DNA of 64,000 nucleotides. It comes from Candidatus Planktophila sp. GTDB lineage: Bacteria; Actinomycetota; Actinomycetes; Nanopelagicales; Nanopelagicaceae. The position numbers and the translations under genes are program-made. Where the stretch lies: contig JAIOWZ010000002.1 in assembly GCA_021741905.1 (NCBI GenBank), forward strand, positions 1-64,000, given 5' to 3'. Under the pieces are notes generated by a model. The model had not been told where the DNA came from. It saw only the letters and a list, made by a program, of their open reading frames with translations, and ran no database searches. Positions 27,241 to 35,634 of the stretch are shown here, piece by piece; positions within the stretch are counted from its first letter, which is position 1, and each line of letters starts with the position of its first letter.

Positions 27241-28104
27241 CTATTTCACAGCGCCAGAGGTTAGGCCTCGGATGAAGTATCGCTGCAGGGTAAAAAAGAC
27301 CAGTAGTGGCACAGAAAGGCTGATGAAGGATCCAGCGGCAACAGCTTGCCAGCCTTCACCGTACTGGCCAAGCATCGCTAGCAATGTGTAGGTCAGCACT
27401 GGGCGTTCGTTGCCAACAAATACGAAAGCAATCAAATAGTCATTCCACACCCACAGGAATTGGAAGATCGCAAAAGAGGCCAACGCTGGCACTGAGATCG
27501 GTAGGACTAACCTCCAAAAAATTGTGAAGTTACTTGCACCATCCACCCGCGCCGCTTCAATAAGGGCATTTGGAATTGTCATCATGTAATTACGCAAAAT
27601 ATAAATAGCAAGCGGCATCGCAAAGGCTGAGTGCACAAACCATGCAGCGGCGTACTGCCCAGAAATTTCAATACCAGTCTTATCGGTAAATGAGATGAAC
27701 ATCTTTAAAACCGGAACCAAGGCACCTTGGATTGGAACAACGAGTAATCCAATAATTACTGAAAAGAAAAATTCACGACCACGAAATTTTAGAAATGTAA
27801 ATCCGAACGCTGCATATGCTGCAAACAGAAGGGGTAGAACCGTCGCAGGAATTGTTACCGCCAAAGAAGAGATAAAACTGGCTCCCAATTTATTTTCAGT
27901 TAAAACAGTGGTGTAGGAGCTAAGGTCCCAATCTTGCGAAAATGGATTGAGGAATACATCCCACCAACCACTTGTTTGTGCTTCGCCCTTAGCGCGCAAT
28001 GAGGTAATAAACAATCCAACAGTCGGTATTAGCCAAAATGCAGCCAAGATGACCAGCACTACAAATGAGCCGCGGCTCTTTGTTTTTCCCTTTGAATAAC
28101 TCAT
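27241..28104 (-). CDS. Sugar ABC transporter permease (MalG-type)
   Basis: This inner-membrane permease of 287 aa has about six spans. The EAA loop that docks the ATPase is EAARVDGASNFTIFWRLVLPI near residue 190. It starts with a 4-nt overlap on the partner permease gene. Together with the GH32 enzyme and binding protein upstream it forms a CUT1-type importer, probably for sucrose or a fructoside. No ATPase gene lies in the cluster, so a shared MsiK/MsmK-type ATPase encoded elsewhere would be needed. Confidence 0.9.
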   Translation of the reverse strand: MSYSKGKTKSRGSFVVLVILAAFWLIPTVGLFITSLRAKGEAQTSGWWDVFLNPFSQDWDLSSYTTVLTENKLGASFISSLAVTIPATVLPLLFAAYAAFGFTFLKFRGREFFFSVIIGLLVVPIQGALVPVLKMFISFTDKTGIEISGQYAAAWFVHSAFAMPLAIYILRNYMMTIPNALIEAARVDGASNFTIFWRLVLPISVPALASFAIFQFLWVWNDYLIAFVFVGNERPVLTYTLLAMLGQYGEGWQAVAAGSFISLSVPLLVFFTLQRYFIRGLTSGAVK

Positions 28105-29090
28105 CTGGCGGCCTCAAACTTTCGATAATGACGAACTTGGTAGAACATCACTGGAATGATCGCAAGAATCAAGATCACTACCGCTGCCATTGCTTTTCCA
28201 GTATTTCCGTAACTGAAATACTCAAGATAGAAAGTTTGAGCTAAAACTGTGGTGTTGTAATTTCCACCAGTCATAGCCAGAACAATGTCAAAGATCTTCA
28301 TAGCTCCAATTAAGACGGTGATAAACACAGCAATAACCGTTGGCCAAATTTGTGGGAGCACAATTTTAAAAAAGATTTGCCCTGTATTAGCCCCGTCAAC
28401 ACGGCCGGCTTCCAGAGTGTCTTCAGGAACGCTTTTAATTGCAGCTGACAGTAGGACCATGGAATAACCAGCACTGAGCCAAATCAGAATCACCATCAGT
28501 AAGAGATTGTTAAATTTAAATGTTTCAATTTGGAACCAGGCTTGAGGCGAACCGCCTAATTTAATCCAAATATTGTTGAGTAAACCAACTTGGTCTTGAC
28601 CTTCTGGGGCATATGCATAGATGTATCGCCAAATGACAGCCGCGCTCACAAAAGAGATTGTCATCGGCATGAAAAATATTGATTTGAAAATCTTTTCAGA
28701 TCTGGCACCAACATTGTTGGCAAACTGTGCAATCGCTAATCCAATAGAAACGGTTAAGAACGGCACAATTGCAATCCACATTAAGTTGTTGACGACCATC
28801 TTTGGGAAATACTCTTCGGCAAACAAGTCTTTAAAGTTTTGCAGACCAACCCAGGTGGTTGATCCATCAATCTCTTCCTCCATAAAGCTCAGGCGAATCG
28901 ATTGAAGTGTCGGAATTACAATGAAAGCTCCGATTAGAAATAGAACTGGCCCAATGAAAACGTAGGGCTCAACTTTTTTCTTTATTTTTTCAGGAAAGCG
29001 GTGAATCAACAGATTAAGAAGCCAATAAATGAGAGCAGTGATCGCGATACCGGCAATTACAGCCTGTAAAGCGGTCAATAAATCTTTCAT
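28101..29090 (-). CDS. Sugar ABC transporter permease (MalF-type)
   Basis: The 329-aa partner permease has an extra N-terminal span and about six to seven membrane segments in total. Its EAA loop is LEAGRVDGANTGQIFFKIVLPQI near residue 240. AGGGA lies 6 nt before the ATG. A 16-bp hairpin separates it from the binding-protein gene upstream. MalF-type subunits form the translocation pore with the MalG-type subunit. Confidence 0.9.
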   Translation of the reverse strand: MKDLLTALQAVIAGIAITALIYWLLNLLIHRFPEKIKKKVEPYVFIGPVLFLIGAFIVIPTLQSIRLSFMEEEIDGSTTWVGLQNFKDLFAEEYFPKMVVNNLMWIAIVPFLTVSIGLAIAQFANNVGARSEKIFKSIFFMPMTISFVSAAVIWRYIYAYAPEGQDQVGLLNNIWIKLGGSPQAWFQIETFKFNNLLLMVILIWLSAGYSMVLLSAAIKSVPEDTLEAGRVDGANTGQIFFKIVLPQIWPTVIAVFITVLIGAMKIFDIVLAMTGGNYNTTVLAQTFYLEYFSYGNTGKAMAAVVILILAIIPVMFYQVRHYRKFEAAR

Positions 29091-29129
29091 TGGTATTCCC
29101 TACATTTGGTTAAAAAGTAATTCTAGTGC

Positions 29130-29166
29130 AATCAGCGCCAGTGGAAAGAATCCACTGGCGCTGATT
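29130..29166 (-). terminator. Strong intercistronic hairpin between binding protein and permease genes
   Basis: AATCAGCGCCAGTGGA and its exact reverse complement flank a 5-nt loop, giving a 16-bp perfect stem. On the minus strand it follows the binding-protein stop by about 30 nt and precedes the permease start. No T-run follows directly, so it is more likely an mRNA-stabilising or partial-termination element than a full terminator. A smaller hairpin, TTTAGC-TAAA-GCTAAA (about 29180-29196), lies just after the stop. Confidence 0.65.
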
Positions 29167-29198
29167 ATTACACTCTGGTTTTAGCTAAAGCTAAATGC

Positions 29199-30482
29199 TT
29201 AAGCCTTTTTCCATGAAGCATCAATTGCATCAAATGCCTGCTTTTGAGTCTTCTTGCCTGCGATCCAGTTTGTTAGTTCGGTCCACTCAGTTGCGTTAAC
29301 AACTGCTGGAGCTAGATCTGAACCATCAAATCCGAACAACTTTGCTGTTGAAAGAATTCCAGCAATGTTCTTTGTAATTGGGTTCTTGTAACCAGCACTT
29401 GGGAATGTCTTGTGTGCTGATAGGTATGAAGGATATGTAGCAAGCATTGCGCCTTTACCTAGCTTGTCAGAAAGGATGAAGTTAAGAACCTTCTGAGTTG
29501 CTGGGTTTGCATCAAATGCTGCAGCTAGATCTCCGCCACCGAGAACGGCATCAGTTGTTCCAGCTGGTGCTGGAAGCTTGAATACGCCTACGCGTGTGAA
29601 GTTATTTGCCTTGTACTCAGCCTTGACTGCATCAGGGAAGAAGTCAGTGATAAATGAGCCTTGACGCATCATGAAGCACTTGTTCTTATCTGTTGCGAAT
29701 AGGTTAGCTGTTGCACCAAAGCCTGTAGCTGCAATTGCCTTACCGCCACCGTTTACGTTACCTGGTGTTAGTGCAACTTCTGCAAACTTCTTTGCGGCCT
29801 TCTGAACTGTTGGTGATGACCAAGCAAGCTTGCCCTTCCACCATGCTGTGTATTCAGCTTCTCCGCCGTAGCGAAGTACGTACTCTTCCATCCAGTCAGT
29901 TGCAGCCCAACCTGTTGCGCCACCTGACTCAATACCGATGCACCATGGGTATCCAAGCTTCTTTGTCTTGATTGTGTTTGTCAGCTTTGTCATTTCTGCA
30001 TCTGTCTTTGGAACAGTTAATCCTGCAGCCTTGAAGTTTGCTGGGTTGTACCAAACAAGTGACTTAACGTTTGCAGAAACTGGAAGACCGTAAGTCTTTC
30101 CACCCTTAGTTGCTAAACCAGCCCATCCTGGAACGAGAGTCTTCTTGATTCCTGCTAGATCAACTGACTTCAATGAGTCGATTGGTTCTAGAACAGATGA
30201 GTACTCAAGCAATCCGCCTGGCTGTGGCCACATTCCGATGTTTGGAGCCTGTCCTGCCTTTACCTTTACACGAATATCTGTGTCATAGGCAGCAAGAGTT
30301 GTGTAAGTAATTTTGATTCCGTTTGCTGCACCGAATGCATCAAGCTCAGCTTGGAAGCCTTTAGCTTGATCTCCGCCGAAGCCACCAAAAATAGTAACTT
30401 CTTCAGCAGCGTTTGCTGATGGTAGAACAGCAACTGATGCTGCTACCGCAACTGCAATAAATGCAGCGCTAATTTTCTTCAT
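29199..30482 (-). CDS. Extracellular sugar-binding protein of an ABC importer
   Basis: This family 1 solute-binding protein has a signal peptide, MKKISAAFIAVAVAASVAVL, with a probable cleavage site after SANA. It lacks the lipobox cysteine normally used to anchor such proteins in Gram-positive cells. The mature part starts with VTIFGGFGGDQAKGFQ and includes KAGQAPNIGMWPQPG, typical of sugar-binding proteins. The ORF track begins 14 codons earlier; AAAGGA 6 nt before this ATG decides the start. That ribosome site lies inside the palindrome CCTTTCGAAAGG. It should bind sucrose or fructosides, judged from the adjacent GH32 gene. Confidence 0.88.
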   Translation of the reverse strand: MKKISAAFIAVAVAASVAVLPSANAAEEVTIFGGFGGDQAKGFQAELDAFGAANGIKITYTTLAAYDTDIRVKVKAGQAPNIGMWPQPGGLLEYSSVLEPIDSLKSVDLAGIKKTLVPGWAGLATKGGKTYGLPVSANVKSLVWYNPANFKAAGLTVPKTDAEMTKLTNTIKTKKLGYPWCIGIESGGATGWAATDWMEEYVLRYGGEAEYTAWWKGKLAWSSPTVQKAAKKFAEVALTPGNVNGGGKAIAATGFGATANLFATDKNKCFMMRQGSFITDFFPDAVKAEYKANNFTRVGVFKLPAPAGTTDAVLGGGDLAAAFDANPATQKVLNFILSDKLGKGAMLATYPSYLSAHKTFPSAGYKNPITKNIAGILSTAKLFGFDGSDLAPAVVNATEWTELTNWIAGKKTQKQAFDAIDASWKKA

Positions 30483-30666
30483 GAAGATTCCTTTCGAAAG
30501 GGTACGAAGCGTACAAAGGCACACCTCATCGGAGCGAAAATTACTAGGTCAGGCACGGCAGTTGAAGCCAAATGCGGTAACGCTTTGCCAAAGATTTAGG
30601 GGGTTTTTTGCAGTTTTTTACAGTGCCCCTTGAGCGTAAAAGGGTGCAAAATCGTGTCGTTTTTGC
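30483..30666 (-). promoter_or_regulatory. Leader region of the sugar-binding protein gene
   Basis: This 184-nt non-coding gap contains the palindrome CCTTTCGAAAGG over the ribosome site (30490-30501). Upstream are the small repeat GTACG-AAG-CGTAC (30502-30514) and an imperfect 14-bp palindrome GGTAACGCTTTGCC (30576-30589) that could be an operator for a sugar repressor. G- and T-runs lie near 30600-30620. No gene was seen. Operator roles are inference. Confidence 0.35.
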
Positions 30667-31848
30667 CTAAATTCTGACTAGTTCGCGATTGGTACCTGGG
30701 GGAGGAAATACCGAAAGGGTAATCACCCTGATTCCATCCCCAGTGAACAGTTCAATGGAGGATTGGTCTACAACAACCTTTAGATGCAACGTATCTGAAT
30801 CAACTTCATACGGTGCTTCGAATTGATCAATGAAAACAACTTTTGTGTCGGCGTTATAACCAACTTCAACAAATCCTTGCCAACCAACAACACCTGTATA
30901 TGGCATTGGCGATTTAATTTCATAGGTTAGTGAACACAATGGTTGTTGAGTAACAAAGATTTCATCGCCGTATACAGCTAATCCTAATTCTCGCGGAATA
31001 GTCATCGCATTTGTCCATGATGTTTCCGGATGTTCTTTAATAAATTCCCAATTGGCCATCCAGCCAATAAGAATTCTTTTTCCATTTGGTTCATTATTGA
31101 AAGTTACGCCGGCGTAATTATCTTTTCCATAATCTAACCAACGAGGTTCATCGGTTGAATACATGGGAGTAAATATTGTTCCGTCAAAATCTCCAATGAA
31201 GTATTGAGTTCCTGATCCATACAAACCTCCTGGATTGAGTGAGACCAATAAAATCCAGTACTCCTTGCCCTCTAAGGTTAATGGAAATAGATCAGGGCAC
31301 TCCCATACGCCACCAATAGCTGCTGCTGGTCCGAAGTCACTTAAGTGTTGCCAGGTAATTAAATCTAGGGATTTGTAGAAAGAGACTTTGTGATCCCAAG
31401 GTTGGACAGCACACATAATCCAGTGATCTTCATACTTAAATACTTTTGGATCTCTAAAATCTTTTTTGTTTTCATCAAGAACAGGATTATTGTCATACTT
31501 CACAAAGGTCCGGCCGTTGTCAGTGCTACGTGCAATGCATTGTGATTGATTTGTTTCTGTGTGTCGTGTGTAAAACGCGACTATCTCATCACCGATGCTG
31601 ACTGCGCTTCCGGAAAATATTGCACCGTCATCACTTTCGGCAATTGCTACAGGTAACTCTTCCCACTGTATTAAGTCTTGGCTTACCGCATGGCCCCAGG
31701 ACATATGTTTCCACTGTGTTCCAAAAGGGTTGTGTTGAAAAAATAGGTGGTACTCACCCTTATGCCACACCAAGCCATTGGGATCATTCATCCAATTTTT
31801 CGCAGGGGTGAAGTGCAAGCGTGGGCGATACTCACGGTCTAGTGACAC
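30667..31848 (-). CDS. Glycoside hydrolase family 32 beta-fructosidase (intracellular)
   Basis: The enzyme hydrolyses sucrose or fructo-oligosaccharides. The nucleophile is in NWMNDPNG near the N-terminus. DFRDPKVF carries the transition-state Asp, and WECPDLF the acid/base Glu. The C-terminal beta-sandwich is short. There is no signal peptide, so the substrate must be imported, matching the downstream binding protein and permeases. The ORF track runs to 32001, overlapping the divergent dedA gene. I choose GTG at 31848, which has TATGCT 6 nt upstream; ATG at 31878 would share bases with the dedA start codon and is the alternative. Confidence 0.88.
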   Translation of the reverse strand: MSLDREYRPRLHFTPAKNWMNDPNGLVWHKGEYHLFFQHNPFGTQWKHMSWGHAVSQDLIQWEELPVAIAESDDGAIFSGSAVSIGDEIVAFYTRHTETNQSQCIARSTDNGRTFVKYDNNPVLDENKKDFRDPKVFKYEDHWIMCAVQPWDHKVSFYKSLDLITWQHLSDFGPAAAIGGVWECPDLFPLTLEGKEYWILLVSLNPGGLYGSGTQYFIGDFDGTIFTPMYSTDEPRWLDYGKDNYAGVTFNNEPNGKRILIGWMANWEFIKEHPETSWTNAMTIPRELGLAVYGDEIFVTQQPLCSLTYEIKSPMPYTGVVGWQGFVEVGYNADTKVVFIDQFEAPYEVDSDTLHLKVVVDQSSIELFTGDGIRVITLSVFPPPGTNRELVRI

Positions 31849-31854
31849 GGCGGA

Positions 31855-31869
31855 AGCATAGGCTAGCCT
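31855..31869. promoter_or_regulatory. Divergent, abutting -10 boxes for the GH32 and dedA genes
   Basis: On the minus strand TATGCT (31855-31860) ends 6 nt before the GTG of the fructosidase. On the plus strand TAGCCT (31864-31869) ends 7 nt before the dedA ATG. The proposed starts are only 28 nt apart, so two RNA polymerases could hardly bind together. Confidence 0.45.
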
Positions 31870-31876
31870 GCGCGAC

Positions 31877-32515
31877 ATGAACCTCTTTGATGCCAATTCA
31901 ATCGTTGGTGATCTGGGCCTAGCCGGAGTTCTGGCCATCATCTTCGCCGAAACTGGTCTGCTAGTCGGTCTAGCTTTCCCAGGTGACTCCTTGCTCTTCA
32001 TTGCAGGAGTTGCTGCATCAGGTTCAGGTACTGCAATTTTGGGTAACGCCTCTTTAGACCCAGTTTTATTATTTGTGCTTTCACCATTTGCCGCGATTTT
32101 TGGAAGTGTAGTTGGCTACTGGTTTGGTGAAAAATATGGCAAGAAGTTATTTGATAAACCAGATGGAAGAATCTTTAATCATCAAAAGGTTGTTGCCACA
32201 GAAAAATGGCTCACTAAATACGGAATTGGTAAAGCGCTTGTTTTAGCTCGCTTTGTTCCATTTGTTCGCACACTGATTAATCCGATGTGCGGAATTATTG
32301 GTGTTCCAAAGAAAACTTTTATGATCTGGAATACGGTCGGAGCCTTAATATGGACGCAAGGCGTTATCGGTTTGGGATTTATTCTAGGCGATGTTCTAGA
32401 AGGTTCAGTTGATAAGTACCTGTTGCCAGTTATTGGACTTATCGTTTTTGTAAGTCTTGTTCCAGTACTTTTTGAACTTTTTAGAGAGTGGCAATCAAAG
32501 CGCTTTAAAAACTAA
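31877..32515 (+). CDS. DedA-family membrane protein
   Basis: This 212-aa VTT-domain protein has about five hydrophobic segments. Landmarks are FAETGLLVGLAFPGDSLLF near the N-terminus, GYWFGEKYGKKLF with the conserved glycine-rich stretch, and RFVPFVRTLINPMCGI, which carries the conserved Arg residues of DedA proteins. Family members are linked to lipid (undecaprenyl phosphate) flipping and membrane homeostasis. No Shine-Dalgarno is present; a TANNNT box lies 7 nt upstream. It converges on pyrE with no gap. Confidence 0.9.
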   Translation: MNLFDANSIVGDLGLAGVLAIIFAETGLLVGLAFPGDSLLFIAGVAASGSGTAILGNASLDPVLLFVLSPFAAIFGSVVGYWFGEKYGKKLFDKPDGRIFNHQKVVATEKWLTKYGIGKALVLARFVPFVRTLINPMCGIIGVPKKTFMIWNTVGALIWTQGVIGLGFILGDVLEGSVDKYLLPVIGLIVFVSLVPVLFELFREWQSKRFKN

Positions 32516-33049
32516 TTAAAGACCTAAATCTGCTAACTGATATGCCGCGCGGTATTCATAGCCTGCCTCTTTAATCTTTGGTTCTGCGCCCCGTTCGACA
32601 ATTACTGCAACGCCAACAACAATTGCACCAGCTTCGACTAAAGCCTCAACCGCAGTTAGAACTGATCCGCCTGTTGTTGATGTGTCCTCAACTGCTAAAA
32701 CGCGCTTGCCCCTAACATCAGGGCCTTCGATTCTGCGTTGTAGGCCATGTGCTTTTTCAGCTTTGCGCACTACAAATGCATCAATCTTTTTTCCTTGTGA
32801 TGCCGCCACATGCATCATCGCTACTGCAACAGGATCTGCGCCAAGTGTTAATCCACCAACTGCTTCATAATCAAGATCTTTGGTTAGATCCAACATCACT
32901 TGACCAACTAGCGGGGCTGCCTGTGAATCTAATGTGACTCGGCGCAGATCTACATAGTAATCAGCCTCTTTACCGCTGGAGAGAATGACTTTTCCATGCA
33001 CAACGGCCTTAGAAAGAATCTGTTCTCTTAGAGTTTCATGTGAATTCAT
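32516..33049 (-). CDS. pyrE: Orotate phosphoribosyltransferase
   Basis: The enzyme makes orotidine-5'-phosphate from orotate and PRPP in pyrimidine synthesis. The PRPP-binding loop is VLAVEDTSTTGGS near residue 118. GKVILSSGKEADYYVDLR, typical for PyrE, is near the N-terminus, and AFVVRKAEKAHG holds the catalytic lysines. The length of 177 aa is normal. Both TAAGGT 6 nt upstream (leaderless) and its AAGG (Shine-Dalgarno) could serve the start. Confidence 0.93.
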   Translation of the reverse strand: MNSHETLREQILSKAVVHGKVILSSGKEADYYVDLRRVTLDSQAAPLVGQVMLDLTKDLDYEAVGGLTLGADPVAVAMMHVAASQGKKIDAFVVRKAEKAHGLQRRIEGPDVRGKRVLAVEDTSTTGGSVLTAVEALVEAGAIVVGVAVIVERGAEPKIKEAGYEYRAAYQLADLGL

Positions 33050-33055
33050 GCTTTA

Positions 33056-33061
33056 ACCTTA
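33056..33061 (-). promoter_or_regulatory. -10 box candidate of pyrE
   Basis: On the minus strand TAAGGT ends exactly 6 nt before the pyrE ATG. The same bases contain AAGG, so a ribosome-site reading cannot be excluded. Confidence 0.4.
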
Positions 33062-33081
33062 CCGCGATGGTCAAACATCTC

Positions 33082-33087
33082 TACATT
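33082..33087 (+). promoter_or_regulatory. -10 box of a likely leaderless promoter (DUF1800 gene)
   Basis: TACATT ends exactly 6 nt before the ATG at 33094, which also decides between four possible in-frame ATG codons. Confidence 0.6.
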
Positions 33088-33093
33088 ATGGGG

Positions 33094-34392
33094 ATGAACG
33101 CGCAACGGTTAGAGACCTCACGATTACTGCAACGCTTTGGCTTTGGACCTCGCCCAGGTGAATATGCGCAAGCTATCAAAGACGGTGTTGAAGCAACTCG
33201 TGCCAAGGTTTTAACTGTCCCAGCTAATGATGCTGGAGCTGCAAAAGTTGCTGAACCTGGAATTACTGATTTAGGAAAGCGTCCTGCTGCTAACTCAGCG
33301 GAAATTGTCCCATTTTCAATTGCTATGAGAAATCAAACTCAGCAAATGTCACTGTGGTGGCTAGATCGCATGGCGATGAGCGATCATGGTTTAACAGAAC
33401 GAATGACATGGTTTTGGCATGGGCACTGGGCAACCTCGATTCAAAAAATTAATTATGCGATGCCTATGTTTAAGCAGAATAAAACCTTGCGCGATAACTG
33501 TCTAGGTAACTTTAAAACAATGTCGCGCGCCATGATTAATGATGGTGCATTGCAGTATTGGTTAGATGGTCAAGACAGTACGTTGAAATCGCCTAATGAA
33601 AATTTAGGGCGCGAACTAATGGAGCTCTTCGTCTTAGGTGTTGATCGGTACACAGAAGATGATGTAAAGGGTGCTGCTCGTGCACTAACTGGTTATCAAG
33701 TTGTTAATTCTGCGGGAACGGTCTTGTTTAATCCAAAACGCCATGACCCAAATCCAATAACTATTCTTGGGGCAACACAACCATTTAATGGCGAACAACT
33801 TTCGGATTTCTTAGTGGCGCGCGAAGATAATGCAACCTTTATCGCAGAACGTTTGTGGTACCGATTCATTTCAAGTACTGAAGCTATGCCAGCAACTTTT
33901 TCTGCCAAGAGCGCCTTTGCTGGTCGAGATATTGCTGCAGCGGTCAAAGCGATGGCAAGTGATCCAGCGATGAGTGATTCTAAAAATGACATGGTGAAAG
34001 CTCCTTTGGAATGGTTTATCGCAGCATGTAGAGCCCTGGAGTTAACTCCATCAACTCTGAAGACACCTGGACAGCTGTTTAATTACTTGGACAAGTTAGG
34101 CCAAGTGCCATTTGCCCCCCCAAATGTTGGTGGTTGGCCTGCAGCTGAGGCGTGGTTGTCCTCTGCAACGGCCCAGTACCGAATCGCATTTGCAACTTGG
34201 TTAGTAAAGCAAAGTGAATTGCGAGCACTTAACGAGATTCCGGTTGGATTACGAGTTGTTAAAAGTGCCGATTGGTTAGGTGTGGCTGAATGGAGTCCTC
34301 GTACTCAATCAACATTGCGTGCATCGCTGGCGGATCCTGCGCAGTTTGCTTTGCTTGCATTGTGTAGCCCTGAATTTATCGTGAGTGCATAG
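33094..34392 (+). CDS. DUF1800 family protein
   Basis: Landmarks include RLLQRFGFGPRPGEY at the N-terminus, WWLDRMAMSDHGLTERMTWFWHGHWATS near residue 95, NENLGRELMELFVLGVDRYTEDDV near residue 170, and PPNVGGWPAAEAWL near residue 345. All are conserved in DUF1800 (PF08811) proteins, whose biochemical function is unknown. No signal peptide is seen. The ORF track starts 18 codons earlier inside the pyrE start region; the -10 spacing favours this ATG. It is followed after 9 nt by a DUF1501 gene, its usual partner. Confidence 0.85.
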   Translation: MNAQRLETSRLLQRFGFGPRPGEYAQAIKDGVEATRAKVLTVPANDAGAAKVAEPGITDLGKRPAANSAEIVPFSIAMRNQTQQMSLWWLDRMAMSDHGLTERMTWFWHGHWATSIQKINYAMPMFKQNKTLRDNCLGNFKTMSRAMINDGALQYWLDGQDSTLKSPNENLGRELMELFVLGVDRYTEDDVKGAARALTGYQVVNSAGTVLFNPKRHDPNPITILGATQPFNGEQLSDFLVAREDNATFIAERLWYRFISSTEAMPATFSAKSAFAGRDIAAAVKAMASDPAMSDSKNDMVKAPLEWFIAACRALELTPSTLKTPGQLFNYLDKLGQVPFAPPNVGGWPAAEAWLSSATAQYRIAFATWLVKQSELRALNEIPVGLRVVKSADWLGVAEWSPRTQSTLRASLADPAQFALLALCSPEFIVSA

Positions 34393-34401
34393 GAGGCGAC
34401 C

Positions 34402-35634
34402 ATGGATACAGTTACCAGAAGAAAGTTTCTTAAGCTAACAACAGGTGCGGTGGCAGTTGGTGCTGCGGCCCCACTGCTTAGCTTCGAAGACATCGCACAA
34501 GCTGCAATTGATCGACCACTACCTGCGAACACTCCAATTCTTGTCGTTGTTACTTTGTATGGTGGAAATGATGGCTTAAACACCGTTGTTCCTTATACAG
34601 ATCCTTTGTATTACTCACTACGACCAGGGCTTGCTTATAAGCCAGAAGTTGTACTTCCATTAAATGCTGAACTTGCACTTAACCCTGCAATGAAGGGCTT
34701 AAAGTCTTTGTGGGATCAAAACAAAGTAGCAATTGTTCGTGGCGTTGGTTATCCCAATCCTGATCGTTCTCACTTTTCATCCATGGCAAAGTGGCAGACG
34801 GCATCTCCTGCAAAAAATATTTCAACAGGCTGGCTGGGTCGTTGGGTTGATTCACAACCAGAAGATTCCATGCTTGCAATCTCTTTAGGTTCGGTTTTGC
34901 CACCACTACTTGCTGGTGCAAAGCGTTCGGGCTCGGCTCTTCCTCTTGGTGGTTTAGTAATCCCAAAGGGAGACTTAGCTCTTCAGTGCCAAAAGCTTTC
35001 TATGCCTGTCAAAAAGGACTCAAAATTGATGGCTGCTGCAGCAACTTCTATGCGCAACCTCTTTACTGTTTCTACCAGTGTGCAGCCAGTGCTTAAGATG
35101 CCTGCCCCTGTAAGCCCAGATTTGCCAACAACTAATGGCGGAAACGCTGGCGGAGATAGCAATTTGGCGCAGCAGCTAGATGTTGTTGCAAAGCTTATTG
35201 CTGCAGGATCTCCCACAAAGGTCTGGTCTGTCTCCCTTGGTGGTTTTGACACCCATGCCAATGAAGCAAATGCACAAGCATCTTTACTTGGGACAGTTTC
35301 TGATTCTTTGTCACGATTTATGGGACAACTCAAGGCAACCACACGAAGTAATGATGTAACAATCATGGTTTATAGCGAGTTTGGTCGTCGAGTACTCGGT
35401 AATGGCTCAGATGGAACAGATCACGGAACTGCAGGTCCAATGTTTATTGTTGGAAATTCAGTTAAGGGTGGGTTCTATGGCGAACAACCATCATTAAAGA
35501 ATTTGTATAAGGGTGATTTAGCAGTGACAACAGATTTCCGTGATGTCTACGCCACAGTTATTGAAAAGGTTTTGAAATCACCGGTTGGGCCAACACTTGG
35601 TACCTGGTCCGGTCGAATTAATTGTATGAACTAA
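34402..35634 (+). CDS. Tat-exported DUF1501 family protein
   Basis: The N-terminus TRRKFLKLTTGAVAVGAAAPLL is a twin-arginine signal. The mature protein includes LYGGNDGLNTVVPY, GVGYPNPDRSHF, SLGGFDTHANEA and YSEFGRRVLGNGSDGTDHGTAGPMF, typical of DUF1501 (PF07394), which belongs to the alkaline phosphatase/sulfatase-like superfamily. Asp/His residues in these motifs are candidate metal ligands. AGGAGG lies 6 nt before the ATG. The pair with DUF1800 is conserved in many phyla but uncharacterised. The gene end overlaps the convergent hspR by 4 nt. Confidence 0.88.
   Translation: MDTVTRRKFLKLTTGAVAVGAAAPLLSFEDIAQAAIDRPLPANTPILVVVTLYGGNDGLNTVVPYTDPLYYSLRPGLAYKPEVVLPLNAELALNPAMKGLKSLWDQNKVAIVRGVGYPNPDRSHFSSMAKWQTASPAKNISTGWLGRWVDSQPEDSMLAISLGSVLPPLLAGAKRSGSALPLGGLVIPKGDLALQCQKLSMPVKKDSKLMAAAATSMRNLFTVSTSVQPVLKMPAPVSPDLPTTNGGNAGGDSNLAQQLDVVAKLIAAGSPTKVWSVSLGGFDTHANEANAQASLLGTVSDSLSRFMGQLKATTRSNDVTIMVYSEFGRRVLGNGSDGTDHGTAGPMFIVGNSVKGGFYGEQPSLKNLYKGDLAVTTDFRDVYATVIEKVLKSPVGPTLGTWSGRINCMN

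Noticed and set aside
31849-32001. N-terminal extension of the GH32 ORF
   Set aside because: It runs antisense through the beginning of dedA and has low-complexity Arg/Pro/Ser content unlike GH32 proteins.
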